NCBI GenBank assembly: GCA_020833055.1
Contig: JAJHQZ010000005.1
Coordinates: 31,971-95,970, forward strand
Origin: Candidatus Korarchaeum sp.
GTDB lineage: Archaea > Korarchaeota > Korarchaeia > Korarchaeales > Korarchaeaceae
Reading direction: 5' to 3'
DNA: 64,000 bases
Part shown: positions 50,413-59,183 of the stretch, piece by piece
Layout: each line of letters opens with the position of its first letter
Numbering within the stretch: the stretch's first letter is position 1
The notes under the pieces: model-generated
The model's input: the letters and a program-made list of their open reading frames with translations, nothing else
Told to the model about the DNA's origin: nothing
Database searches by the model: none
Position numbers and translations under genes: made by a program

Positions 50413-51390
50413 TCAGTAGAACCTGATAGCCCTCTCCAATCTGGAGAGCAGCACTATTCCACTCTCCTCGGACTCATCCAATATCCTATAGCCAGTGAGA
50501 TCCGAGAGCCTCTCAGCGAACTCCCTGACCTCATGGTGCCAGGGCATGTTCCACTTGTTGAGCCTCCTCCTCGAGTACCCCACCCACTCGTAAGCTTTGG
50601 GCTCTACGTAAGTAGGCTGATACCTCTTTATCAATTCTGAGAATTCCTCCAAGGCCCTCTCATCCATATTGAGCCCCTTAATGAGGGGTATCCTAATTAC
50701 AGTCGGGCATGAGAGTGATTGTAGGAGCTCTAGCGTCTTTATAAGCCTGTTCCATGCATCCGGCCATATAGGCCTAGTTATCTCAGCGTATAACTTCTCA
50801 TTAGGAGCGGGGACTGTCACATATAGTTGAGTGGGCTCTCTCTCCAACCCCTCTATCCTCTCAGGCATGGTACCGTTGGTGACTATGAAAGTGGTCATCC
50901 CCCTCTTGTGGAAGGCATCGACTAGCCCCCCTATGAATGGGTAGAGTGTCGGTTCCCCGGTCAGAGATATAGCTGCGTGCTTCGGTTCCTCAGCTTCCCT
51001 AACCCAATCTCTATTGAAGACCCTGACACCCTTATATCCCTGCACTAGCATCCTGTGGACCCTCACGCTCTCCTCAGCTATCTCCTCAGGATCGTCCCAC
51101 TTACCCTCGGGGACCTCGACCCATCTCTGAGACATAGGCACATCGCTAGCGTTCAACCTCCAGCAGTAAACGCACTGCATATTGCAGAATGAAGCTGTAG
51201 GGGTCATCTGGATGCATCTCCAAGTAGGTATACCGAAGAATTTATTCTTGTAGCAAGTCCTCCCCTCCATTATAGATTTCCTAAACCAATAGCAGGGCTT
51301 AACAGCAGAATGATTGAGGACGAATTTATAGCCCTGCTTCTCCATCAACTTCCTCACGTGGGGAGGGGTGCTCACGCTCAGGGCCAGCAT
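50413..51390 (-). CDS. taw1: tRNA 4-demethylwyosine synthase Taw1
   Basis: The 325-residue radical SAM enzyme builds the tricyclic base of wyosine on tRNA-Phe using pyruvate. KPCYWFRKSIMEGRTCYKNKFFGI-type segments (KPCYWF and CYKNKFFG) provide the second cluster cysteines; CNMQCVYCWR near residue 72 is the SAM cluster motif and SLTGEPTLYPFIGGL follows. It is specific for archaea and eukaryotes. The gene is divergent from the translin-like gene. Confidence 0.95.
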   Translation of the reverse strand: MLALSVSTPPHVRKLMEKQGYKFVLNHSAVKPCYWFRKSIMEGRTCYKNKFFGIPTWRCIQMTPTASFCNMQCVYCWRLNASDVPMSQRWVEVPEGKWDDPEEIAEESVRVHRMLVQGYKGVRVFNRDWVREAEEPKHAAISLTGEPTLYPFIGGLVDAFHKRGMTTFIVTNGTMPERIEGLEREPTQLYVTVPAPNEKLYAEITRPIWPDAWNRLIKTLELLQSLSCPTVIRIPLIKGLNMDERALEEFSELIKRYQPTYVEPKAYEWVGYSRRRLNKWNMPWHHEVREFAERLSDLTGYRILDESEESGIVLLSRLERAIRFY

Positions 51391-51427
51391 CTTTTATCAT
51401 GTCATGTGACATGCTACTGATAAAAAG

Positions 51428-52036
51428 ATGTTGAGGGAGCAACTTAGGCTAGCGATCAGGGAGATGGAGGAGCTCAATGAGATGAGGGAGGAGGCAGTAA
51501 GAAACTCGAGGAGATTGATATCGATAGCTAGGAACTCCATACTGGAGTCTAGGAAGTTCAGGGACCTCAAGAACGTTGAGAAGAGGTTATTAGAGTCATT
51601 GAAGGATGTGAGAGAGTTCATAGGGGAGCTTAAGTCTAAGTATGGCTTCTCTGAGTCGATAGTGAGCGTAATACAGGATGCGATTCAGGAGTTAGTTGAG
51701 GGGATAGTCCTCTGCAAGATATTGATGGGTGATGAGGTGCCGAATCACATAGAACTGGGCGTTGGGGCTAGGGAATACTTACTGGGGGTGAGCGATGTAG
51801 TGGGGGAGCTCAGGAGGATAGCCCTCCATTACCTGAAGGAGGGGAACGTTAGAGGAGCTGAGGAACTCATAAAGATCATGGAGGAGATATATGAGGAGAT
51901 AAATTCTGTCATCTTCCCGGATTCTCTGATACCATTGAGGAGGAAGGCTGATGAGGCTAGGATCATGATAGAGAAAACTATATCCGAAGTTATATTCGTT
52001 AAAGCGAGCAGGAGGGGTGAAATTGAAGGTAGCTAG
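51428..52036 (+). CDS. Translin/TRAX family protein
   Basis: The 202-residue all-helical protein matches the archaeal translin family, with MREEAVRNSRRLISIARNSI near residue 18 and QELVEGIVLCKILMG near 88, where translin has its conserved helix. Archaeal homologues form octamers that can bind or cleave RNA. Two of the acidic residues of the TRAX active site region appear replaced or are hard to place, so nuclease activity is uncertain. It overlaps the riboflavin kinase gene by 20 nt. Confidence 0.75.
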   Translation: MLREQLRLAIREMEELNEMREEAVRNSRRLISIARNSILESRKFRDLKNVEKRLLESLKDVREFIGELKSKYGFSESIVSVIQDAIQELVEGIVLCKILMGDEVPNHIELGVGAREYLLGVSDVVGELRRIALHYLKEGNVRGAEELIKIMEEIYEEINSVIFPDSLIPLRRKADEARIMIEKTISEVIFVKASRRGEIEGS

Positions 52037-52694
52037 AATGGATCCCTTCGTAACTCATCTAATAGTATCTCTAGCTTTACTTGGGGCGACTAAGAGACCC
52101 GTTAAGGTCACGGAACTCGGGGAGCATATGGGGGTCTCGAGGGCGACGTTATCTAGATGGGTTTCGAGGGCTGAGGAGCTCGGATTCGTCAAAGTATCAT
52201 CAAAGAAAGTGCAATATATCTTGTTGTCAGATAAAGCCCTAGACTTCCTCTTATCTTTGAAGGGTACATTGGAGGGCGTGGAATGGGGGGAGGTCGTGAT
52301 AATGGGGGAAGTGTTCTCGGGGATGGGTGAAGGGGCTTATTACATGTCCAGGAAGGGGTATTCACTAGCTTTCTCCAAGATGATAGGTTATGAGCCTTAT
52401 CCCGGGACCCTGAACTTGAGAGTGAGTGTCGAGGATACGAGGAAGGTAGATGATTGGAGGAGGAGAGTAGTGCCCAAATTGATACAGGGGTTCTCGGAAG
52501 AGGGGAGGACTTTCGGGGAGGTGGAAGTATATCCAGTGAAGATAAATAGCGAGATAGAAGCTTACTCAATATTCCCGAGGAGGAGGCATTACGGTCCAGA
52601 TGTCTTAGAGATAATTCATAAAGAGAATCTCAGGGAGCTCCTTGGTTTAAAGGATGGTGATTTCATAGCAGTAACGCTTAAAAATTGGTCTTAA
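52017..52694 (+). CDS. rbkR: CTP-dependent riboflavin kinase with N-terminal HTH
   Basis: The 225-residue protein combines an N-terminal winged helix (VTELGEHMGVSRATLSRWVSR, residues about 32-52) with a CTP-dependent riboflavin kinase domain (GEGAYYMSRKGY, YEPYPGTLNLRV). RbkR proteins make FMN and regulate vitamin genes. GTG 52017 gives the longest frame; AGGAGGGG stands directly there, so TTG 52023 or ATG 52038 are equally good starts. It is co-transcribed with the translin-like gene. Confidence 0.9.
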   Translation: MKLKVARMDPFVTHLIVSLALLGATKRPVKVTELGEHMGVSRATLSRWVSRAEELGFVKVSSKKVQYILLSDKALDFLLSLKGTLEGVEWGEVVIMGEVFSGMGEGAYYMSRKGYSLAFSKMIGYEPYPGTLNLRVSVEDTRKVDDWRRRVVPKLIQGFSEEGRTFGEVEVYPVKINSEIEAYSIFPRRRHYGPDVLEIIHKENLRELLGLKDGDFIAVTLKNWS

Positions 52695-53239
52695 ATTTCA
52701 CCAAGAGTCCTCTGAGATCTCCGTAGTGGTTACAACTGAAAGCCTCCCTCTCAAAGCGGTGATTAGTAGAAAAAGATTATGAACTACCCTTTGCTTATTT
52801 ACATAATCATGACACGAGCCCCATTGGGATAGGGGTAATGGGCTGGAGACCCAGCCCGCGCTGAACCCTCAAAGGGGATGTAGCCCCGAACTTCCTCGCG
52901 TTCATAGCGGGGAGGAGGTCAGATGAGGCTAGACTGAGCTCAAAGTGTGTGAAGAGGGATTTCGAGTATATGGAGGACCTATTGAGATCATCGTGAGAAT
53001 TTAAAGTGAAGTGGTATTCTTAGATCTCTCACGAAAGATTTTAAATTTACATCAGGGAATTTTAAGGGATCATTCAGGATACAGAGAATATTTCTTAAAA
53101 ATATTTTAAGGTATTGAGCCCTTTCTTAATAATTCTTCACAATTGTTTATCATTAGGGTACATTCTCTGTGGGGGTTAGCTCAGTTATGTAGATAATAGA
53201 GAGCAAATGGTGGAATACTTGAAATTTTCTGTCGAGGAA
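52695..53239. other. Gene-free region between rbkR and tRNA-Val
   Basis: This 545-base stretch holds no convincing protein gene. Its centre (52831-52920) is a GC-rich, multi-hairpin block described separately. The flanks are AT-rich and show no TATA box with a following gene, no tRNA and no CRISPR-like repeats. Confidence 0.5.
52831..52920 (+). mobile_element. Structured IS200/IS605-type right-end relic
   Basis: Three hairpins stand in a row: GGGCTGG/CCAGCCC (52840-52857), GGGG/CCCC around ATGTAG (52874-52887) and CTTCCTCGC/GCGGGGAGG with a 7-nt loop (52891-52915), closing with AGGAGGTCA. This order, with ...GCCCCGAACTTCC... and a final GGAGGAGGTCA, is what I recall from right ends of archaeal IS200/IS605 elements, where it forms the RNA guide scaffold for TnpB. 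No tnpA or tnpB frame is next to it, so it is a remnant, a non-autonomous palindromic element or an isolated guide-like RNA. Confidence 0.55.
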
Positions 53240-53312
53240 TGGGCCGGGTGGGACTCGAACCCACGACCTCCGCCGTGTGAGGGCGGCGTCATAGCCACTA
53301 GACCACCGGCCC
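53240..53312 (-). tRNA. tRNA-Val (CAC)
   Basis: The minus strand gives a cloverleaf identical to tRNA-Val(GAC) except for the anticodon loop (CTCACAC, anticodon CAC) and one T-loop base. Acceptor GGGCCGG/CCGGCCC with discriminator A; CCA is not encoded. The 5' flank TCCTTAAGCAG is shared with the other copy, pointing to a duplication. Confidence 0.95.
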
Positions 53313-53365
53313 CCTGCTTAAGGACGCTCGAATTTTAAAAGTTTCCCTCATTTAAAAATAAGATA

Positions 53366-54454
53366 TCAAGAGAGCAATCCCCTCACAGCGTGGCCTGTAG
53401 GACATCTCACGACTCCCCTATAATATGGACAGAAGGAACAAGATGGGGAGTTGCCCCAACAATCATATTCATTGCTCTCTGAGATTTGGCACCCCTCCCA
53501 AGCCGGACAGTCATGACACGATGGATAATTGGAGAGTTTCACAAAAGATCTGAAGGTCACATAATCTTCTGAGAACCAGATCTCCCTTAAACTCCTCTCC
53601 CTCAAATTACCGAAGCTTATCTGCTTAACTTGGACTTCCTTTCCCTCAATCCAAGCCCTATAGTCGTGGAGCGCGAAGAGGCAGGGGGAGACATCCCCCT
53701 CGTAAGTTATAGCTAGGGAATCTCCCTCTACGAAGGGGCACCATCTATCGCTCCTGTAGTAGAAAGAGGGAGCCAATAGCTTCATGTTACTCGATGTAGC
53801 TAAGATCCAGGCCTCTCTCACGATATCTGAGATGTGATCCACCTCAACTCTACCATAAAGCTTTTCCTCACTCATCTTCTCACTCGTAGGGATGAGATTT
53901 GAGGTCAATATCCCCTTTATGCCTAGCTCGGAGGCCCATTTCACTAAGGAGGGGAGGGCCTCGTAAGTACCCTTCAGAAGGACTGTGGAGACCCAGACCC
54001 TCGCTCCCTCCTTAACTAGAGATCTCAAGGTATCATTTAGCTTCTCAAATTCAAATCCCCTCACTCTGGAGTATAACAAGGGATCTGAGGCCTCCAAACT
54101 TATGAAAACGTTCTTGAAGTTCTCAGATATGCACTTCAGCTTGCTCCCTATGATCGTGCCGTTAGTCACTAAATTGAGCTCGAAGTCCCTAGATGCCATG
54201 TTAGAGAATTCCTCGAATTTCGGATGGAAAGTGGGCTCCCCAAACCCATCGAACCATATGCTCTTAACCCCCATATCCTTGAGCTCGGAGAGTATTTTCT
54301 CAAAGAGGTTCGGATCCATGAAGCCCGATCTCTCGAACCACCTCCTGTAACAGATCGTGCAATTCAAGTTACACTCGTTAGTTAGCTCTATATGAGCCTC
54401 CTTAGGGGTTTCGAGATCCGGGATGAAGTAACCTCCTTTTACCCTTATCCTCAT
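53366..54454 (-). CDS. Radical SAM/SPASM protein, possible W-cofactor maturase
   Basis: The 362-residue enzyme has CNLNCTICYRRW near residue 27 (CxxxCxxC) and GFGEPTFHP near 70, followed by a Cys-rich C-terminus (CPAWEGC, then CSFCPYY and a late RCP) that would bind auxiliary clusters. This layout recalls the maturases found with tungsten aldehyde ferredoxin oxidoreductases, but no such oxidoreductase is encoded here, so the substrate is unknown. ATG 54454 lies about 28 nt after a TATA-like ATTTTTTATTT (minus strand, 54478-54488). A longer frame to 54523 would run through that box. Confidence 0.7.
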   Translation of the reverse strand: MRIRVKGGYFIPDLETPKEAHIELTNECNLNCTICYRRWFERSGFMDPNLFEKILSELKDMGVKSIWFDGFGEPTFHPKFEEFSNMASRDFELNLVTNGTIIGSKLKCISENFKNVFISLEASDPLLYSRVRGFEFEKLNDTLRSLVKEGARVWVSTVLLKGTYEALPSLVKWASELGIKGILTSNLIPTSEKMSEEKLYGRVEVDHISDIVREAWILATSSNMKLLAPSFYYRSDRWCPFVEGDSLAITYEGDVSPCLFALHDYRAWIEGKEVQVKQISFGNLRERSLREIWFSEDYVTFRSFVKLSNYPSCHDCPAWEGCQISESNEYDCWGNSPSCSFCPYYRGVVRCPTGHAVRGLLS

Positions 54455-54604
54455 CAAGGTGATCCGAGGGGAAGGAAATAAAAAATTCACGCAGATAGTT
54501 CCAAATTGTAGTGGGGAGGTCAATTCTGCTATTAATAGCTTCTTAGCTCACCTAACTTCAAAATCTCATACTAGATGGGGGAGCTATTTACCAGCATGCC
54601 CCAT

Positions 54605-55498
54605 TCAGAGGGCTGATGCTCCCCCAGCAGGAGAAGCCTCTAGAATCGTAGCAGGGACTCCTATCCTCTTAAATTCATCCCTCAGCACTCTGGAGACTCT
54701 AGGGCAATCCTCGCATAGTATGAGGATACTCGGGCCTGCTCCACTTATAGAAACACCGAGAGCTCCATTCTCAAGTGCCTTCCTCCTCAGTTCATCGAAC
54801 CCAGGGATCGATCGTGACCTGCACTCATCTATGAAGGAGTAATTCATCCCCTCCCCGAAGATCCTAGCATCGTTCAAAGCTATACCTAGCATGAGGTGGG
54901 AGAGGTGTAAGCAGTGCTTTGAGAACTTATCTAGGGGCACTTCCTTCGGTATCAAATTCCTCATGTACTCGGTCTTGTTCTCAGGGACGTCGATCCAAGG
55001 TATCGCCAATAGGAACTCGAAGTCCAGTTTGAACTTGAGTATCTCCCTCCCTATTACGACTAGCCCACCGAAAAGGGAAGGAGCGACGTTATCTGGATGT
55101 GCTGATCCAGAAGAAATTCTCTCACCCTCACTAGCTGCTTTAACTAACTCCTCATCCTTCAAAACGCCTCCTAGCAAGATATCTATAGCTCTCACGGTAG
55201 CGGCAGCGGAAGCGCCGCTGCTACCGAGCCCCCTCCTAGGGGGGACACCCTTCCATATCCTTATCTTAGCATCTAACCTCTGCTCAGCCAACTTCAGGGC
55301 TGCTCTAGCAGCCTCAGCTGCAGAGTTCCTCTCTCCCAGGGGTATTGAGTTTGAATAGGGCCCCCTGACATCCACGACCTCGGCCCTACCATCCCCTTTA
55401 ACGAGCTCCACCTCGACTATATCGTGGAAAGCATTCAGGGCCAGCCCAACTATATCGTAACCAGGTCCCAAGTTAGCGCTAGAGCAGAAAGCCCTCAC
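54605..55498 (-). CDS. thrB: Homoserine kinase
   Basis: The 297-residue GHMP kinase has SSANLGPGYDIVGLAL at the N-terminus, the ATP loop PPRRGLGSSGASAAATVRA near residue 87 and a C-terminal GVSISGAGPSILIL. It phosphorylates homoserine for threonine synthesis. The GTG start at 55498 overlaps the thrC stop by 4 nt, so the two enzymes of consecutive steps are co-translated. Confidence 0.95.
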   Translation of the reverse strand: MRAFCSSANLGPGYDIVGLALNAFHDIVEVELVKGDGRAEVVDVRGPYSNSIPLGERNSAAEAARAALKLAEQRLDAKIRIWKGVPPRRGLGSSGASAAATVRAIDILLGGVLKDEELVKAASEGERISSGSAHPDNVAPSLFGGLVVIGREILKFKLDFEFLLAIPWIDVPENKTEYMRNLIPKEVPLDKFSKHCLHLSHLMLGIALNDARIFGEGMNYSFIDECRSRSIPGFDELRRKALENGALGVSISGAGPSILILCEDCPRVSRVLRDEFKRIGVPATILEASPAGGASAL

Positions 55499-56673
55499 CC
55501 TCGTCCGATCACCCCCCTTATCTCCTCAACAGCTTCCTCCACGCTAGATACCTCAATAGGCCTCGGAGTTGGTATTATATCGGGGTCCTTCAGAGCGTGG
55601 CCCGTGGCTATTAGCACCACTCTCTCATCCTCACTTATCTCCCTCCCCACGAGGTTCAGGTAAGCCGCGTATGGAGCTGCTGATGCGGGTTCGACGCCTA
55701 TCCCCATCCTCCCCAGCATCATCTGGGCTTCCAATATCTCCTGATCACTCACATCAATCGCTATGCCACCGCTCTCCTCTAGAGCCAGTAATGCCTTAGG
55801 CCAGTTCACTGGTTTCCCTATCCTTATGGCAGTAGCTACTGTCTCGGGCCTCTCTAAGAACTCCATCCTCCCCTCCCTGAATGCCCTGACTATTGGGGAA
55901 GCCCCGCGAGCTTGCACTCCCACGAGTCTGGGGAGCCTATCGATTAACCCCAGGCTCTTGAGCTCCTTGAACCCCTTCCATAAAGCTGATATATTCCCAG
56001 CGTTACCCACCGGTAAGATTACCCAATCAGGGACGCCTAGCTCATCCGATATCTCATAAGCTAGGGTCTTCTGCCCCTCCAACCTCCAGGGATTGAATGA
56101 GTTGAGTGGGTAAAGTCCCAATTCCTTTCCAGATGCCTCTATTACCGCCTCTAGGGCTTCGTCGAAGGAGCCTCTTATCTCCACTATCGTAGCTCCGTGA
56201 AGGGAAGCTTGTGCGAGCTTCCCCTTAGCTACCTTTCCCTTAGGTAGGACTATGAAGCTCTTCAAACCTGCCCTAGCAGCATAAGCTGACATAGAAGCTG
56301 CAGTGTTTCCCGTAGAGGCGCAGATAACGCTCTTAACTCCTATCTCCTTCGCTATGCTTATAGCGACGGACATTCCCCTGTCCTTGAACGATCCAGTCGG
56401 ATTGGTCCCCTCGAACTTGACGAACAAGTTACTCTTGAGCTCTATGAGGGGAGTTCCCCCCTCCCCCATCGTCACCGGATACCTCACTCTGGGGAGGAGC
56501 TCCCTATACCTCCAAACACCGAACTTCCTGCTCCTGAAATCCTCCCAAGAGACCTCGACATCTATTAGCTTCGGTTCGAGCAACCCATTGCATGAGGGGC
56601 ACTTCATCAACCAGGGGTCCGGCTCATACGTGGCCCCGCAGCTCAAGCATATGAGCATGTAACTCTCGAGCAT
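55495..56673 (-). CDS. thrC: Threonine synthase
   Basis: The 392-residue PLP enzyme converts phosphohomoserine to threonine. An N-terminal zinc ribbon (CLSC and CPSC) precedes FEGTNPTGSFKDRGMS with the PLP lysine (Lys97), CASTGNTAAS and the GNAGN phosphate loop. All motifs are intact, unlike the lysine-less paralogue at 17107. ATG 56658 (five codons later) is also a possible start. It is followed directly by thrB. Confidence 0.95.
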   Translation of the reverse strand: MLESYMLICLSCGATYEPDPWLMKCPSCNGLLEPKLIDVEVSWEDFRSRKFGVWRYRELLPRVRYPVTMGEGGTPLIELKSNLFVKFEGTNPTGSFKDRGMSVAISIAKEIGVKSVICASTGNTAASMSAYAARAGLKSFIVLPKGKVAKGKLAQASLHGATIVEIRGSFDEALEAVIEASGKELGLYPLNSFNPWRLEGQKTLAYEISDELGVPDWVILPVGNAGNISALWKGFKELKSLGLIDRLPRLVGVQARGASPIVRAFREGRMEFLERPETVATAIRIGKPVNWPKALLALEESGGIAIDVSDQEILEAQMMLGRMGIGVEPASAAPYAAYLNLVGREISEDERVVLIATGHALKDPDIIPTPRPIEVSSVEEAVEEIRGVIGRG

Positions 56674-56733
56674 CGGGGGGAGCGAGTAAACTAGATTAAT
56701 AACTTACTCCTCAATAATCCCTGGGGTGTCACC

Positions 56734-58038
56734 TTGGACCCTATCGAGGCATACGAGAGGGTTAAATCATCGATATTGGAGCATCATAAGTGGTTCGATT
56801 CATCCCTTCCGATGATAGCGAGCGAGAACGTAACAAGCCCCGCTGTTAGGAAGGCCATGACCTCGGATTTCGGTCACAGGTACGCTGAGGGGTGGGTGGG
56901 GGAGAGAGTCTACGCGGGGACTAAGTACATAGATGAAGTAGAATCGATAGCTATTGAACTCTTTAAGAAGATCTTCAACGTTAAGTTCGCTGATGTAAGG
57001 CCGATAAGCGGTGTGATCGCAAATTTAGCTGTATATACTGCATTCACTAACCCGGGTGATGTAGCCATGGCCCTCCCGATAACGAAGGGAGGGCACATAA
57101 GCATGGGGCCCCTGAGGGGGAGCGAGGGTCAGTTCATAGGGGGGACCGCTGGAGCTGTCAGGGGGCTGGATGTCAAGTACTTAGCCTTCGATGATCACAA
57201 CATGAATGTAGATATTGATAAGAGCATAAAGAGGATAGAGGAGAACAAGCCCAAGTTAGTTATACTAGGGGGGAGCGTGATACTCTTCCCCCATCCCGTT
57301 AAGGAGCTCTCAGATGTATGCAAGTCAGTAGGGGCTCTTCTGCACTATGATGCAGCTCACGTAGCTGGCCTCATAGCTGGGAAGCAGTTCCAACAGCCTA
57401 TGGAGGAGGGAGCGGATGTGATGAGTATGAGCACTCATAAGACTTTCTTCGGACCTCAGCATGGAGCAGTAGTTACTAACGATGAGGAGAAATTCGAGAG
57501 GATAAAATTAGCCAACTTCCCCGGTCTACTGAGCAATCACCACTTGCACTCTGTAGCAGCGTTAGCGCTCGCTGCAGCTGAGATGTTAGCATTCGGGGAG
57601 GAGTACGCGAGAGCTGTAGTGAGGAATGCTAAAGCCCTAGCTCAGGCACTCCATGATGAGGGCTTCTCAGTGGTAGCTGAGCACTTGGGCTTCACACAAT
57701 CTCATCAAGTGCTCCTCGATGTTGACGCTCTTGGAGGAGGTTATAAATGCGAGAAGCTCTTAGAGGAGGCGAATATAATAGTCAATAGGAACTTACTGCC
57801 TTGGGACATAAAGAGGGGGAGGAGCTTCAAGGATCCCGGTGGCTTGAGGCTAGGTGTAGCTGAGTTGACGAGATTGGGCATGGGGGAGGAGGAGATGAGA
57901 GAAATAGCTAAGTTCTACAGGAAGGTCCTCTTGGATAAGGAAGACCCTAAGAAGGTAGCTGAGGAAGTGAGTGAGCTGAGGAAGAGGTTCAGGAACGTCA
58001 AGTATGCGTTCGAGGAGGGTCCGGCTTACGAGTATTGA
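56734..58038 (+). CDS. glyA: Serine hydroxymethyltransferase
   Basis: The 434-residue PLP enzyme interconverts serine and glycine with a folate or tetrahydromethanopterin one-carbon carrier. SLPMIASENVTSP near residue 24, HYDAAHVAGLIAG near 205 and the PLP lysine in MSMSTHKTFFGPQ near 230 are typical for archaeal SHMT. TTG 56734 is the start with GGGGTGTC before it. It is divergent from thrC, which links amino acid synthesis genes. Confidence 0.95.
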   Translation: MDPIEAYERVKSSILEHHKWFDSSLPMIASENVTSPAVRKAMTSDFGHRYAEGWVGERVYAGTKYIDEVESIAIELFKKIFNVKFADVRPISGVIANLAVYTAFTNPGDVAMALPITKGGHISMGPLRGSEGQFIGGTAGAVRGLDVKYLAFDDHNMNVDIDKSIKRIEENKPKLVILGGSVILFPHPVKELSDVCKSVGALLHYDAAHVAGLIAGKQFQQPMEEGADVMSMSTHKTFFGPQHGAVVTNDEEKFERIKLANFPGLLSNHHLHSVAALALAAAEMLAFGEEYARAVVRNAKALAQALHDEGFSVVAEHLGFTQSHQVLLDVDALGGGYKCEKLLEEANIIVNRNLLPWDIKRGRSFKDPGGLRLGVAELTRLGMGEEEMREIAKFYRKVLLDKEDPKKVAEEVSELRKRFRNVKYAFEEGPAYEY

Positions 58039-58045
58039 GGACCTA

Positions 58046-58780
58046 ATGAAGGATAAGAGGAGGGGGTCCCTAGAGATATTCGAGGATGCCCTCAATATCT
58101 TGATGGATATGGAAGACCCTTGCAATCACGCTCTAATGCTAGCTAGGGCCCATCCCGAGATGTCGGCTCTCGAGCATCTAGCTAGAGCTGCTTGCAGGGG
58201 CTCATTGATGAAGTTACGCGATTTCTTCGAGAGCTCTAAAGTGAGGCTCATCAAGACGTGCTCTAAGCATCTGAGTGAGCTGGGGGTCAGGATAGTAGCT
58301 ACGATAAGCAGGAGTTCCTCTGTCATAAACTGCATTAAAGAGTACGGCCCTGAGGAAGTGATAGTGAGCGAATCCCTCCCCGGGGGAGAGGGGATCGAGA
58401 CAGCCAGAATACTGAAGGAATCTGGATTCTCCGTGATACTGACTAGAGATTCCTTAATTCCTTGGATCTCCATGAGGAGGGGGGCTATTGGATTAGTCGG
58501 AGCTGATAGAGTGACTAGGACCCACTTGATAAATAAAGCCGGCACTCTGGCCCTAGCATCATCAGTAGGGACTGTAGCAGTAGCCGGCCTCCTGAAGCTG
58601 CACGATAGTTCCTATGAGATTAGGGAGGTCATAAAGGATAAGAGGGGGCTGAGATACATAGAGGCTAATTTCGATGAGACTCCGTTAGAGAGGTTCAAGT
58701 CCATAATATTCGAAGACATGACGCTCACGCATAAAGAAATAGGGAGGGCTTTCGATGAATTGAGAAAAATAATTGGTTAG
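58046..58780 (+). CDS. IF-2B-like (eIF2B alpha/MtnA superfamily) protein
   Basis: The 244-residue protein carries the C-terminal fold of eIF2B subunits and ribose-1,5-bisphosphate or methylthioribose-phosphate isomerases. VGADRVTRTHLINKAGTLALA near residue 165 is the hallmark NKxGT block; ESLPGGEGIETARIL lies before it. It is shorter than archaeal MtnA-type enzymes. It might act in nucleotide salvage or as a regulator. ATG 58046 is used; the longer frame from 58004 overlaps glyA by 35 nt. The end overlaps the next membrane protein gene by 4 nt. Confidence 0.75.
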   Translation: MKDKRRGSLEIFEDALNILMDMEDPCNHALMLARAHPEMSALEHLARAACRGSLMKLRDFFESSKVRLIKTCSKHLSELGVRIVATISRSSSVINCIKEYGPEEVIVSESLPGGEGIETARILKESGFSVILTRDSLIPWISMRRGAIGLVGADRVTRTHLINKAGTLALASSVGTVAVAGLLKLHDSSYEIREVIKDKRGLRYIEANFDETPLERFKSIIFEDMTLTHKEIGRAFDELRKIIG

Positions 58781-59133
58781 ATGAGCCCCGTGAAGGAGCC
58801 CATTCCCAAGAAGAATCCTATTAAGAGCATTATTATCCAAGCGACTAGGGATATGCCTGCTGCCTGAAGCCAGCCCACATTGAACCAAGATTTAAGTACC
58901 CAGATCCAGAGGATGAGGACTATTAACCCCTCTAGTACGCCCAAGGGGATTATGGAGAAGATGAAAGAGAGCAAGAATTCTATAATGGACCATACGAAGG
59001 CTAATGCTAGAACTGATATGATACCCTTCTCCTTCTCCCTAGGGAGCACTATCTTCTGGGCGAGCCATATCACTACCGCACTCACTACTAGTGTGACTAT
59101 GAAACTCAAGAGACCCGATATGGATAGATCCAT
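58777..59133 (-). CDS. Four-helix membrane protein, unknown
   Basis: The 118-residue protein is nearly all hydrophobic, with four predicted membrane helices (about 6-25, 38-62, 63-82 and 90-112) and a short basic loop KIVLPREKEKG. No family is recognised. It sits alone between the IF-2B-like gene (convergent, 4-nt overlap) and the JAMM protease gene (divergent). Confidence 0.55.
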   Translation of the reverse strand: MDLSISGLLSFIVTLVVSAVVIWLAQKIVLPREKEKGIISVLALAFVWSIIEFLLSFIFSIIPLGVLEGLIVLILWIWVLKSWFNVGWLQAAGISLVAWIIMLLIGFFLGMGSFTGLI

Positions 59134-59183
59134 AACGGGCTAAGGGGGTCGCTCACTTATAATACTTACTACCCAATATCAGG

